DNA from: an uncultured Eubacteriales bacterium
GTDB taxonomy: Bacteria > Bacillota > Clostridia > Oscillospirales > Oscillospiraceae
Direction: 5' to 3'
Assembly (NCBI GenBank): GCA_900546915.1
Contig: UREY01000001.1
Location: 1 to 64,000 of the forward strand
DNA: 64,000 nt
Both the position numbers and the translations under genes were made by a program. Within the stretch, counting starts at the first letter, position 1. The number at the start of each line of letters is the position of its first letter. This document shows positions 35,637 to 43,743 of this stretch, in pieces. The notes beneath the pieces are model-generated. The model was not told the DNA's origin. It was given only the letters and a program-made list of their open reading frames with translations, and made no database searches.

Positions 35637-37196
35637 TTACTTACTCCAGCGAGCCTCCAGGACTTGGTCGGTCTTTACGATAGACGAAGACGTCACTTGT
35701 ACGCCGTCCTTGGTAAACCATCCCAAGAAGGTCGGCACCGCAGCGGTTTCTACAGCGGAGGAGGAATAAGGTGAGGTCCAGGTGGGAGACGGCAACGTAC
35801 CATAAGAAGCACCCTGGATGTAATAACCTACATCATCGGTGTACTGGGAGGTCAGCAAGCTGCCGTTACCGGTGTATTTCACATAGCAGTAGTTGGGATG
35901 GTCTCCTCCACCGACGTAGTCGTTGTACAGGAAGACCTGCGCCTCTCGAATCCGGCGGGTTGAAAGCCCGGTGGTCACGGCGCCTCCGGCCCGGCACCAA
36001 ACGCCCATAGCCCAGACCAACTGCAATTCCGTCGTGGGGTTTTTCATCCAGGTGGTAAGGCGGTTGTTGCCCTGCATCCAGCCGGCGCCCAAATTGAAGG
36101 TAAAGCTCACCAAAGCATCAAACTGGCCTTGAGGAAGCGCTCTTCCCAGCTTTTTCTCATACTGAATCACAGACTGCTCATAGTTGCTGGCGATGGCTTC
36201 CCGGAGCAATACCTCGGCTTCCTCTTTGGAGATTCCGTTCCAATAGGAAGCAGGAACTTCTTCCTTTGTCTTTCCGCAGAAGGTTCCGTAACCGATGGTG
36301 TACTGAGAGTAGTCCCAGTAGGGCTTGGCGGAAAAGCCTTCGTGTTCTTTAATGAAGTCAACAATTTTCTGGCTGGAGCGGAAAATTGCACCGTCTTCCA
36401 AGAGCTTAGACATACGATTCAGCAGAGTTGCCACCTGAGCGCGATTGGAAGCGGACTTGGGAGCCAGCCGAGGCGCCTCGTTGCTTGCATTGGCGCCCCG
36501 AATCAGGCCGCAAGATACAGCCCAAGCCATAGGCTTTTTGGCAAAATTCGAAACGGACTGATGATCGGCGTAACCGGATAGGGTGACGGTAGTAGAAACG
36601 TCATTTCCCTTAAAGTCACCGTAACGGTAGAAAATCGTTGCGATTTGCTCTCGGGTGACAGAGGATTGCGGGTGGAACTCTGTTGCGGTGACACCCTTTA
36701 CAATCCCGTTTTTAGCGGCCCAGGTTACGGCCTCCGTATAGAACACGCCGGTGGGTACGTCGGAAAAGCCGGAACTTCCGGATACGGACGGAGAGCCTTC
36801 CATCCGGTACAGAACCGTTACAACCTGGGCCCGCGTGAGGGTGGAATAAGGGGCGAACTTTGTGGATGAGACACCCTCCATCAAACCGGCTTCATAAGCG
36901 GCAACCACATCGTCATAATACCAACTGCCGGGCTGTACGTCCTGAAACGGGAGAGAAGCAAGAGGAGCTTCCTGCGACGCGTCTTCTGCGTGGTATGTAT
37001 CCGCTGCGTCGGCGTCGCCGGAATCGGACGGCAGGAACTGGGCAGAATTGTCCAGTTCCGCATTGTCCCACGGGGAAGGTACAATGGAATCTTCCTCCGT
37101 GGACGTAATGGGAGCCTCTGCTGCCTGAACCGGCAGAGCTGCAAGAGTCGTTACAGCCAAGGCAAACAATAAAACTATAGACAAGAGTCGTTTCAT
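35637..37196 (-). CDS. SLH-anchored GH24 lysozyme (muramidase) with a C-terminal Listeria-Bacteroides-type repeat
   Basis: Secreted wall hydrolase. Residues 1-26 are a signal peptide (cleavage near VQA-AEA), followed by an acidic linker. Three SLH domains occupy about 83-132, 143-195 and 205-265. The T4-type GH24 domain covers about 275-415, with catalytic-triad candidates Glu286 in KEHEGF, Asp295 in YWDY and Thr300 in YTIGYGT. The last 40 residues (FLGWFTKDGVQV to ARW) look like one InlB-type B-repeat. The domain set places a phage-like lysozyme on the cell's own surface. 519 residues; its promoter is close to consensus. Confidence 0.88.
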   Translation of the reverse strand: MKRLLSIVLLFALAVTTLAALPVQAAEAPITSTEEDSIVPSPWDNAELDNSAQFLPSDSGDADAADTYHAEDASQEAPLASLPFQDVQPGSWYYDDVVAAYEAGLMEGVSSTKFAPYSTLTRAQVVTVLYRMEGSPSVSGSSGFSDVPTGVFYTEAVTWAAKNGIVKGVTATEFHPQSSVTREQIATIFYRYGDFKGNDVSTTVTLSGYADHQSVSNFAKKPMAWAVSCGLIRGANASNEAPRLAPKSASNRAQVATLLNRMSKLLEDGAIFRSSQKIVDFIKEHEGFSAKPYWDYSQYTIGYGTFCGKTKEEVPASYWNGISKEEAEVLLREAIASNYEQSVIQYEKKLGRALPQGQFDALVSFTFNLGAGWMQGNNRLTTWMKNPTTELQLVWAMGVWCRAGGAVTTGLSTRRIREAQVFLYNDYVGGGDHPNYCYVKYTGNGSLLTSQYTDDVGYYIQGASYGTLPSPTWTSPYSSSAVETAAVPTFLGWFTKDGVQVTSSSIVKTDQVLEARWSK

Positions 37197-37239
37197 GGCG
37201 ATTCTCCTTTGGTACTTGTTTACTCAAGGTCACGCCAAG

Positions 37240-37268
37240 ATTGTAACAAACTGTAATCATTTTGTCAA
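37240..37268 (-). promoter_or_regulatory. Promoter of the SLH lysozyme gene
   Basis: Minus-strand TTGACA (37263-37268), 17-base spacer, TACAAT (37240-37245). One base from the sigma-A consensus. Confidence 0.8.
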
Positions 37269-37316
37269 CATGTTTTTTGGAATTTTAATTGGAAACCGAG
37301 GAAAATACAAATGTTT

Positions 37317-38234
37317 TTAGAAAATTTTGCTGGAAATCCACTGGAAAATATCCTGGTAAACCTGTCGTTTTTCCACGTCGTTCAGAATTTCGTGACGACT
37401 GTTGTCGTAAAGCTTTACCGTTACATCCTCCATTCCGGCTTTACGAAAAGCTTCTCCGCTTTTTCTGACGCCTTTTCCATAGTTTCCGACGGGGTCCTGC
37501 GTTCCGGCTACAAAAAGAACCGGCAGTTTTTTGTCCATACGCGCCAGGTTTTCCGGTTTTTGATTCATCTGGATTCCCTGAAGCATATCCCGATCCAGTC
37601 CGGCCGTCTCGGAAAAACCGCACAATGGATCTGCCACGTAAGCGTCGATCACGGAACGATCGCTGCAAATCCAGTCGAAGGGAGTCTGGGGATCTTCCAC
37701 GCGTTTATTGTAGCTGCCGAAAATGAGCTCCCGAAGAGAGTCGCTTGTATGGGTTTCTCCTTCTTTTTGACAGGCCAAGCGGCACATCGCCAGCCCGGCT
37801 CTCAGGACCGGTGCAGGTTGCCAGCTGGTACCGCAGATGACGGCGGCCCGAATGCCGCTGTCCGGGTAACGGTACAGCAGCGTTCGGGTCAGGAAAGAGC
37901 CCATGGAGTGGCCCAGCAGGACATACGGAATCTGCGGATGCTCCTTTTTTGTTTTTTGAAGCAGCGAAAACGTATCGTCCACAGCGGCCGTCCAACCGCC
38001 ATAAAAATAACCTGGAGGGTCTCCCGGAGCCAGAGAACCGCCATGGCCCATATGGTCTTCCGCCACAACCAGAGCATGACGCTGATTTAAAAATTGGGCA
38101 AAGTCGCTGTAGCGCTCCACATGCTCTGCAATGCCGTGAACGATCTGTACAATCATCCGAACGGGCGTCAGGGGCGCCCACTGTACACAGTGGATACGCC
38201 CCTTGCCGTGAGAAGGCAAATAAAATTCTGTCAT
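37317..38234 (-). CDS. Alpha/beta hydrolase (monoacylglycerol-lipase / serine aminopeptidase S33 type)
   Basis: 305-residue cytoplasmic hydrolase. The nucleophile elbow is GHSMGS, the oxyanion region VHGIAEHVERY, and the acid and His are probably in AGTQDPVG and SRHEILND. This is the lysophospholipase/monoacylglycerol-lipase pattern. It starts 4 bases after copA's stop on the same strand, so it is likely the second gene of the copper operon, with no obvious functional link to copper. The substrate is unknown. Confidence 0.85.
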   Translation of the reverse strand: MTEFYLPSHGKGRIHCVQWAPLTPVRMIVQIVHGIAEHVERYSDFAQFLNQRHALVVAEDHMGHGGSLAPGDPPGYFYGGWTAAVDDTFSLLQKTKKEHPQIPYVLLGHSMGSFLTRTLLYRYPDSGIRAAVICGTSWQPAPVLRAGLAMCRLACQKEGETHTSDSLRELIFGSYNKRVEDPQTPFDWICSDRSVIDAYVADPLCGFSETAGLDRDMLQGIQMNQKPENLARMDKKLPVLFVAGTQDPVGNYGKGVRKSGEAFRKAGMEDVTVKLYDNSRHEILNDVEKRQVYQDIFQWISSKIF

Positions 38235-38238
38235 GCGG

Positions 38239-38436
38239 TTACCCCATAACCTGATACCCGGCGTCGGTAATGGCCTGATGCAGCGCTTCCGGTTGGGCTG
38301 TTCCCGTAACGGTGACCTGTTTGGCTTCCAGGTCTACAACAGCGTCCTGTGTTCCGGGTACTGCCTTGCAGGCCTTTTCTACTGCGGCTTTACAGTGATT
38401 GCACATCATACCTTCTACATGAATTACGGTTGTCAT
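38239..38436 (-). CDS. Possible internal CopZ-like copper chaperone made from the 3' end of copA
   Basis: An in-frame ATG at 38436 inside copA is preceded by a perfect AGGAGG (38445-38450) at 8 bases. It marks the exact start of the C-terminal HMA domain, producing 65 residues beginning MTTVIHVEGMMCNHC, which is the size and pattern of free CopZ chaperones. Sites as good as this rarely occur by chance at a domain border. I infer that the ribosome can start here and release a chaperone in addition to the full pump. Not demonstrated. Confidence 0.5.
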   Translation of the reverse strand: MTTVIHVEGMMCNHCKAAVEKACKAVPGTQDAVVDLEAKQVTVTGTAQPEALHQAITDAGYQVMG

Positions 38437-40743
38437 AGTTGTTTCCTCCTGTTTTGTAATATGGCATGCCTCTGCTTGTACAGGGGCTGGGGGTACGTTT
38501 ACTTTTCCCTTGGGTTTAAAAAAGCGAAGACGCAGGGCGTTGGACACGACAAACACGGAACTGAGACTCATAGCGGCAGCACCCAGCATAGGACTCAATT
38601 GCAGGCCGAAGGCCGGATAGAGGGCACCGGCAGCGATGGGAATTCCTAAGACGTTATAGAAGAAGGCCCAAAACAGGTTTTCCCGAATGTTCCGCAGGGT
38701 GGCCCGACTGAGAGACTCTGCCACCGCCACGTCCTGAAGGCTGCCGGATAACAGCACCACATCAGCCGAGTCAATGGCAATATCGGTTCCGGCGCCAATG
38801 GCGATTCCCACATCTGCCGTTACCAAAGCCGGTGCATCGTTGATCCCGTCACCGACCATCATGACCTTGTGCCCCTGATCTCGAAGCGCCTGGATTTGCC
38901 CGGCCTTCTCTGTAGGTAACACATCGGAGACCACACGGCGGATTCCTGCTTTCCCCGCGATGGCTTGGGCTGTTGCAGCATTGTCTCCAGTGAGCATCAC
39001 GACCTCCAGACCCAGTCGTTGCAGGCGTTCCACTGCAACGGCGGAGTCGGCCTTTAAAACGTCTGCCGCAGCAATGACACCCAGAAAGACCTTGTCTGCT
39101 GCAAAATACAGCGGTGTTTTTCCATCTGCGGCCAATTCGGGATAAGCGGGAACGGCGATACCGGCTTCTTCCATCATTTGCCGGTTGCCCGCCAGGCAGC
39201 GGCGGCCTTTGACTGTGCCGGACACGCCCCGGCCGGGAATCGTATGAAAGTCCTCCGCCGGAGCCACTTCGATCCCCGCCTCTTGGGCGCGAGATAAAAT
39301 GGCGGCGGCAAAGGGATGCTCCGATTGCTGCTCCAGCGCAGCGGCCAATGCAAGAAGTGATTTTTCAGATCCCTCAACCGGCAAAATATCGGTCACCTGC
39401 GGCCGCCCTTGGGTCAGGGTGCCGGTTTTGTCCAGGACCACCGTGTCCGCCCGGCTCAACGTTTCCAGGGCTTCTGCAGATTTAAACAGGACGCCGTTCC
39501 GAGCGCCTTGCCCGGTACCGACCATAATGGCTACAGGTGTTGCCAGGCCCAAAGCGCAGGGGCAAGAGATCACCAAAACGGAAATGCCGGTGGTCAGTGC
39601 AAATTCTATCCCCTCTCCGGCCAAAAGCCAAATGATTGCGGCGGCAAGGGCTATGGCCATAACAATTGGAACAAAAATGCCGGCAATGCGGTCGGCCAGG
39701 CGAGCGATGGGAGCTTTGGAGCCGCCCGCTTCCTCCACCAATCGAATAATCTGAGACAAGGTCGTATCTTCGCCCACCTTGTCTGCCCGAAATTTTAAGA
39801 ATCCCGCGGTATTGATGGTAGCGGCAGCCACAGGATCTCCGGGCCCTTTCTCTACAGGAACACTCTCGCCTGTGAGAGCACTTTGATCTATGGAGGCCCG
39901 GCCTTCCAGAACGGTACCGTCCACCGGAATGCGCCCGCCGGCTCGGACCAAAACGGTATCGCCAACTTGGACTTGGGAAGCCGGAATCTCTATTTCCTTT
40001 CCGTTTCGAAATACCGTAGCCGTTTCCGGCGCCAAATCCATCAATTGCCGGATCGCATCTCCCGTTTTGCCCTTTGCTCGGGTTTCCAAAAATTTCCCCA
40101 GGGTGATGAGCGTAAGAATCATAGCGGCCGATTCAAAGTACAGATTATCCCGGTAGTGCTCCACCAGACTCCAGACACCGTTGCCTGTAGCCCAAGCCAT
40201 ACGAAACAGAGCAATTACGCCGTATAGCAGCGCCGCGCCCGATCCCACGGCAATGAGGGAATCCATATTGGGACTTCTATGCCAGAGCGCCTTGCATCCT
40301 CTGGTGTAGTAACTGCGGTTTAAAAAGACCACAGGTAACGTCAGGAAAAATTGAAGCAAGGCAAAAACCATCGCGTTTTCCGGGCCGTGGAGTACATGTG
40401 GCAATGGAAGACCGATCATATGCCCCATCGTGAAATACATCAAAATGATTAGGAAAATAGCCGACCAAATTATACGAGTCTTCATTTCTTTCAAGGTCTT
40501 TGCCTGGGGATTCTCCGGTTTGGGGGCATTCTGGGTACCCGAGGCGACGGCGCAATATCCGGCCTTTTCCACAGCAGAGATGACAGCCTGTGTCACATCC
40601 GGGCCGGACAGCTCTGCGCGCAGCGTATTGGCCAGCAAATTGACTTCCGCGCTGTCCACGCCGGAAACGCTTTTCGCAGCTTTTTCCACTCTGGCGGCGC
40701 AGGCGGCGCAGGTCATGCCGGTGATGTCAAATTTTACGTTCAT
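38239..40743 (-). CDS. copA: Copper-exporting P1B-type ATPase with N- and C-terminal HMA domains
   Basis: Pumps Cu(I) out of the cytoplasm. The N-terminal HMA domain has GMTCAAC (Cys12, Cys15). P1B motifs follow in order: TGES, the membrane ion site CPC in ISCPCALGLATP, phosphorylation site DKTGT, and GDGINDAPAL. The final 65 residues form a second HMA domain with CNHC (Cys781, Cys784), joined by a Pro/Lys/Glu linker. ATG at 40743 follows GGAGG by 5 bases; an earlier start at 40767 is not supported. 834 residues, longer than typical single-HMA CopA because of the tail. Divergent from an HxlR regulator. Confidence 0.94.
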   Translation of the reverse strand: MNVKFDITGMTCAACAARVEKAAKSVSGVDSAEVNLLANTLRAELSGPDVTQAVISAVEKAGYCAVASGTQNAPKPENPQAKTLKEMKTRIIWSAIFLIILMYFTMGHMIGLPLPHVLHGPENAMVFALLQFFLTLPVVFLNRSYYTRGCKALWHRSPNMDSLIAVGSGAALLYGVIALFRMAWATGNGVWSLVEHYRDNLYFESAAMILTLITLGKFLETRAKGKTGDAIRQLMDLAPETATVFRNGKEIEIPASQVQVGDTVLVRAGGRIPVDGTVLEGRASIDQSALTGESVPVEKGPGDPVAAATINTAGFLKFRADKVGEDTTLSQIIRLVEEAGGSKAPIARLADRIAGIFVPIVMAIALAAAIIWLLAGEGIEFALTTGISVLVISCPCALGLATPVAIMVGTGQGARNGVLFKSAEALETLSRADTVVLDKTGTLTQGRPQVTDILPVEGSEKSLLALAAALEQQSEHPFAAAILSRAQEAGIEVAPAEDFHTIPGRGVSGTVKGRRCLAGNRQMMEEAGIAVPAYPELAADGKTPLYFAADKVFLGVIAAADVLKADSAVAVERLQRLGLEVVMLTGDNAATAQAIAGKAGIRRVVSDVLPTEKAGQIQALRDQGHKVMMVGDGINDAPALVTADVGIAIGAGTDIAIDSADVVLLSGSLQDVAVAESLSRATLRNIRENLFWAFFYNVLGIPIAAGALYPAFGLQLSPMLGAAAMSLSSVFVVSNALRLRFFKPKGKVNVPPAPVQAEACHITKQEETTMTTVIHVEGMMCNHCKAAVEKACKAVPGTQDAVVDLEAKQVTVTGTAQPEALHQAITDAGYQVMG

Positions 40744-40864
40744 AGTTTCCTCCCATCTCCAATCCATTGGCTAGTATTTGCAGATTGCAGAAAATCAACA
40801 GAGAAATTGTCAAAATTCAGAAAGAAACCGGGAAGAATTGACTTTTCTCCTGCTCTATGCTACC

Positions 40865-40892
40865 ATTATACAAAAAGATTTCCTTTTGTAAA
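40865..40892 (-). promoter_or_regulatory. copA promoter overlapped by a dyad operator
   Basis: Minus-strand TTTACA (40887-40892), 16-base spacer, TATAAT (40865-40870). Between and across them lies an inverted repeat, TACAAAA (40869-40875) and TTTTGTA (40884-40890), 8 bases apart. A regulator bound there would block or reshape the promoter. The nearest candidate is the divergent HxlR-type protein. It does not match the CopY box TACANNTGTA or a typical CsoR site. Confidence 0.6.
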
Positions 40893-40942
40893 GAACGCAC
40901 TTTTTGGTGCAGTAGTACCTAAAATGATAGGGAGATGGGACT

Positions 40943-41359
40943 ATGGATTGTCCGCAGAGCTACCACTGTCCAGTGGAAGCAACTCTGGATTTGATTGGCG
41001 GTAAGTATAAGACCTTAATTCTCTGGCACCTGGCTGGTGGTCCGCAGCGTTTTAGTCAGCTTCAGCGGCTCATTCTCCGCGCCACGCCCAAAATGTTGAC
41101 CCAGCAGCTGCGGGAGCTGGAGGAAGACGGGCTCATTCATCGCGAAGTATTTCCAGTTGTTCCGCCCCGGGTAGAATACTCTCTGACAGTCCGAGGCGAG
41201 AGTCTGCTGCCCATTCTCCACGCCATGCGAGATTGGGGAACGGCGTTCCTGCGGGAACAAAACCTGGAACCCAACTGTTCTATGATTGGTACTTCTTGCT
41301 GTTGTGACGGAAAGCCGGTGCGACAATCCTCGCTGACGGAACAGCAGCCAAAGAAATGA
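40943..41359 (+). CDS. HxlR-family transcriptional regulator
   Basis: Winged-helix DNA-binding regulator of 138 residues. The HxlR core shows [20 protein letters not shown], then [17 protein letters not shown] as recognition helix, and the wing [16 protein letters not shown]. The N-terminus carries Cys3 and Cys9, and the C-terminal tail has a cluster [10 protein letters not shown], four Cys that are not part of the family core. A cysteine-rich tail beside a copper pump suggests redox or copper sensing; that is inference. ATG at 40943 follows GGGAGATG. It is divergent from copA. Confidence 0.88.
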   Translation: MDCPQSYHCPVEATLDLIGGKYKTLILWHLAGGPQRFSQLQRLILRATPKMLTQQLRELEEDGLIHREVFPVVPPRVEYSLTVRGESLLPILHAMRDWGTAFLREQNLEPNCSMIGTSCCCDGKPVRQSSLTEQQPKK

Positions 41360-41410
41360 CGACTCCTTTCCCAGCAAAAATACATGATTTGGAATCACCC
41401 AAAATATGGC

Positions 41411-41450
41411 GTGACAATTCCCTGGGTCTGTGTTATACTGGAAACACAGA
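41411..41450 (+). promoter_or_regulatory. Rubrerythrin promoter with overlapping dyad
   Basis: GTGACA (41411-41416), 17-base spacer, TATACT (41434-41439). The arms TCTGTG (41427-41432) and CACAGA (41445-41450) form an inverted repeat across the -10, which could bind a repressor. It matches no oxidative-stress box I know. Confidence 0.55.
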
Positions 41451-41487
41451 ATTCCACAAAATGATACATATGAAAGGGGAAATACCG

Positions 41488-42027
41488 ATGGAACTGAAGG
41501 GTAGTAAAACGGAAGCCAATCTGCTGGCGGCTTTTGCCGGCGAATCTCAGGCCCGGTGTAAGTACACGTACTATGCCTCGAAAGCTAAGAAAGATGGTTT
41601 TGAGCAGATTGCCCGAATCTTTCAGGAGACGGCCGACAACGAGAAGGAACATGCCAAAATTTGGTTTAAGCTTCTCCACGGAGGCGCTGTCCCCGACACA
41701 GCAGAAAATTTGAAAGATGCGGCTGCAGGGGAGAATTATGAATGGACTGAGATGTACGCCGAGTTTGCCAAGGTAGCAAAAGAGGAAGGCTTCGATAAAA
41801 TCGCCTACCTGTTTGAGGCTGTGGGCGCCATTGAGAAGGAACATGAGGAGCGTTATCGGAAGCTTTTGGCCAATGTGGAAGGCGGCCTGGTTTTCTCCCG
41901 GGATGGAGACCGGATTTGGCAATGCGCCAACTGCGGGCACATTCACATTGGAAAAGAAGCTCCTGAAAAATGCCCGGTTTGCGATCACCCCAAGAGTTAC
42001 TTCCAGCTGAAAGCGGAGAATTATTGA
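41488..42027 (+). CDS. Rubrerythrin
   Basis: Peroxide-reducing non-haem iron protein for oxidative stress defence in anaerobes. The N-terminal four-helix di-iron domain shows [12 protein letters not shown] and the paired NEKEH and IEKEHEERY motifs that supply Glu and His ligands. The C-terminal rubredoxin-like domain has CANC and CPVC, 12 residues apart, for one Fe(Cys)4. 179 residues. ATG at 41488 follows AAAGGGG; an earlier in-frame start at 41356 would overlap the HxlR gene and read through promoter sequence, so it is rejected. Confidence 0.93.
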   Translation: MELKGSKTEANLLAAFAGESQARCKYTYYASKAKKDGFEQIARIFQETADNEKEHAKIWFKLLHGGAVPDTAENLKDAAAGENYEWTEMYAEFAKVAKEEGFDKIAYLFEAVGAIEKEHEERYRKLLANVEGGLVFSRDGDRIWQCANCGHIHIGKEAPEKCPVCDHPKSYFQLKAENY

Positions 42028-42072
42028 GTTATTGAGCCTGACCGGCGTTCATTCTGAGATATCAGGCTGGTG

Positions 42073-42114
42073 GCTCCCCACCTTGTTGCATGGAAACATG
42101 GCAAGGTGGGGAGC
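42073..42114. terminator. Strong hairpin after rubrerythrin without a U-tract
   Basis: A perfect 13-base-pair stem (GCTCCCCACCTTG / CAAGGTGGGGAGC) with an inner CATG/CATG closes the rubrerythrin unit 45 bases past the stop. No run of T follows on the plus strand, so it may work as an mRNA 3' stabiliser more than as a terminator. Confidence 0.55.
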
Positions 42115-42223
42115 TCCGGCTCCAAGCCGGGACGGAAGGCCTCAAAACGCAAAGTCCCTGTCATCTCTGCAGAGGCCGCTGTAAACTGGTTTAGAAATTT
42201 TTTGAAAAAAGTAAAAAAAGGGC

Positions 42224-42252
42224 TTGCTTTTTTGAAGGGTACGTGCTATTAT
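42224..42252 (+). promoter_or_regulatory. Promoter of tRNA-Pro
   Basis: TTGCTT (42224-42229), 17-base spacer, TATTAT (42247-42252), 36 bases before the tRNA. Confidence 0.65.
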
Positions 42253-42288
42253 ATCTGAGCGCCAAAGATATGGCATAAAATGAAATAT

Positions 42289-42365
42289 CCGGGTGTGGCG
42301 AAGTTTGGTATCGCGCTTGAATGGGGTTCAAGAGGCCGCTGGTTCGAATCCAGTCACTCGGACCA
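42289..42365 (+). tRNA. tRNA-Pro (anticodon GGG)
   Basis: 77 bases forming a full cloverleaf. The acceptor stem is CCGGGTG/CACTCGG with one G-U pair, the D stem GCGA/TCGC, and the anticodon stem CTTGA/TCAAG around ATGGGGT, giving anticodon GGG for CCC/CCU proline codons. The T arm has the loop TTCGAAT. Discriminator A and CCA are encoded. The flanks are a promoter and a strong terminator, so it is a single transcription unit. Confidence 0.95.
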
Positions 42366-42367
42366 CG

Positions 42368-42398
42368 TCGGAACGGGTTATGCTCGTTCCGATTTTTT
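42368..42398 (+). terminator. Terminator of tRNA-Pro
   Basis: Stem TCGGAACG / CGTTCCGA followed by TTTTTT, starting 3 bases after the tRNA. Confidence 0.95.
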
Positions 42399-42444
42399 AT
42401 TGTAAAAATTGTATTTGAACTTCTTTAGTGCATTTATTCTACAG

Positions 42445-42500
42445 TAGAGATTCTGAATATTAGTCAGATACTTAGAGATTCTGAATATTAGTCAGATACT
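42445..42500 (+). repeat. Perfect 28-base tandem duplication in AT-rich spacer
   Basis: Two identical back-to-back copies (42445-42472 and 42473-42500) starting TAGAGATTCTGAATATTAG. The 540-base spacer 42399-42940 is much richer in A/T than its surroundings and holds no supportable gene. Besides this repeat it has a terminator-like hairpin at 42680-42704 and the leader of the next gene. Confidence 0.95.
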
Positions 42501-42679
42501 TGTGGTGAAGAATCAGTCTATCTGCACAAGTCTTGTGTTTTGCGTAAAAAGAATGATATAAGATAAGAGAATATAAGATGCTGGTTTTTGAATTTCTGAA
42601 GTAGTAAATTGCTATAATGATCACTTCGTTGTACTATATACGCGGAAGATAAATTAGATAAATTGTTGAACTAATAAAA

Positions 42680-42704
42680 AGCAGCCATAATAGGCTGCTT
42701 TTTT
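42680..42704. terminator. Bidirectional terminator-like hairpin
   Basis: GCAGCC / GGCTGC around ATAATA, flanked by A5 on one side and T6 on the other, so it can end transcription from either direction. No adjacent gene explains it, which suggests a lost gene or a small transcript. Confidence 0.7.
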
Positions 42705-42940
42705 CTATTTATAGAACACGTAAATATGACCGGTGCTGCAATGCGTTCAAGAAAAAGCTTTTTTGCTTACCAATAGGCGCAAGATTAGCGGCAGCAAGAA
42801 TCCCCTTCCATATTTGTTGCGACCGTGTTGGTTGGCGGTTTTTGCCACTGCTCGGCTGTGATAAAAGTATCGCTCCGAGAAGCACTGGTTCTGAATGGAA
42901 AGGCCGGCGCATAGTCTGCAGTGGAAAGGGGGGAGGTAGG

Positions 42941-43381
42941 ATGAGTAAGAAGAAATGGGAGATGAAGCAACATAGTGGATCTTCCGCTGGAGTGGGGAAG
43001 GCCTTGGGCATTGGCTTGGGCGCTGGTGTTGTGCTAACCGTTGCATTGGCCGCTGTTTTCGCTGCTTTGATGGACAGGCAATTGCTGCAGGAAAGCGCGA
43101 CCGGGATACTGGCTATGGCAATTTTAGTCATATCTGCGGCCATTGGGGCTTGGTGCTCTGCTAAATTAGCCGGCCGGAAGCCTATGATTATGTGCCTTTT
43201 ATTCGGCGGGTGTTATCTTCTGATTTTGTTGGCCGTGACGGCGCTCATCTTCGGCGGAAAGTTTCAGGGTGTGTTGGTCGCCGCTGCTGTCGTGATCGGA
43301 GTGTCTGCAGCCACCGGAATCGTCAGCGCCGGTGGGGGACAACGTCATAAACGTGTGCCCAAAAAATACCGCATCGGTTAA
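42941..43381 (+). CDS. TIGR04086/DUF3792-type membrane protein
   Basis: 146-residue protein with four hydrophobic helices (about residues 20-42, 50-70, 80-100 and 105-125) between a basic, polar N-terminus and a basic C-terminus ending VPKKYRIG. The pattern and size fit the small Firmicute membrane family TIGR04086 (DUF3792), of unknown function. ATG at 42941 lies just after GGGGGGAGGTAGG; an upstream in-frame start lacks a ribosome site. It stands alone between non-coding regions. Confidence 0.65.
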   Translation: MSKKKWEMKQHSGSSAGVGKALGIGLGAGVVLTVALAAVFAALMDRQLLQESATGILAMAILVISAAIGAWCSAKLAGRKPMIMCLLFGGCYLLILLAVTALIFGGKFQGVLVAAAVVIGVSAATGIVSAGGGQRHKRVPKKYRIG

Positions 43382-43417
43382 AATGAACAAAAACCACAAT
43401 GCGTAATTCTGGCTTAC

Positions 43418-43463
43418 CCCAAATATGGTTTTTGCAGGAACTCCTGCAAAAACCATATTTGGG
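43418..43463. repeat. Perfect 46-base palindrome
   Basis: Two 22-base arms, starting CCCAAATATGG and ending CCATATTTGGG, match perfectly around a two-base centre (AC). No U-tract follows on either strand, so this is not a classic terminator. It lies in the 362-base gap 43382-43743. The gap also holds a direct repeat GTTTACATAA at 43541-43550 and 43555-43564 and a promoter, but no gene. Confidence 0.95.
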
Positions 43464-43609
43464 AGCCATGGTGCCGACGAGACGCTATATCTGGTTATCT
43501 TCGCATATTTTTAGTATGCTTATTCGCGATTCTCAAAAAAGTTTACATAACAATGTTTACATAAAATATGTACATAATTTACAAAAACTGCATTTTGGGT
43601 GAATAGGCC

Positions 43610-43638
43610 TTGAATTTTCACGGGATTTGGAGTATAGT
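43610..43638 (+). promoter_or_regulatory. Promoter of the membrane protein-xerD operon
   Basis: TTGAAT (43610-43615), 17-base spacer, TATAGT (43633-43638), with a leader of about 100 bases before the ATG. Confidence 0.65.
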
Positions 43639-43743
43639 AAAAAAGCAAAATGACGTGAATTCGTTGGAAGCGCCTCGGTGCGCACGAGTTATGTCGGCCA
43701 GCTCCTTTGGAATTTAAGGTGAAAAATTAACGGAGGGCCGATC

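Noticed and set aside
42445..42500. Tandem repeat considered as a CRISPR array
   Set aside because: The two copies touch, with no spacer, and no cas genes are in the window.
43418..43463. 46-base palindrome considered as a dif site
   Set aside because: dif is 28 bases with two 11-base Xer half-sites around a 6-base centre; the length and perfect symmetry do not fit.
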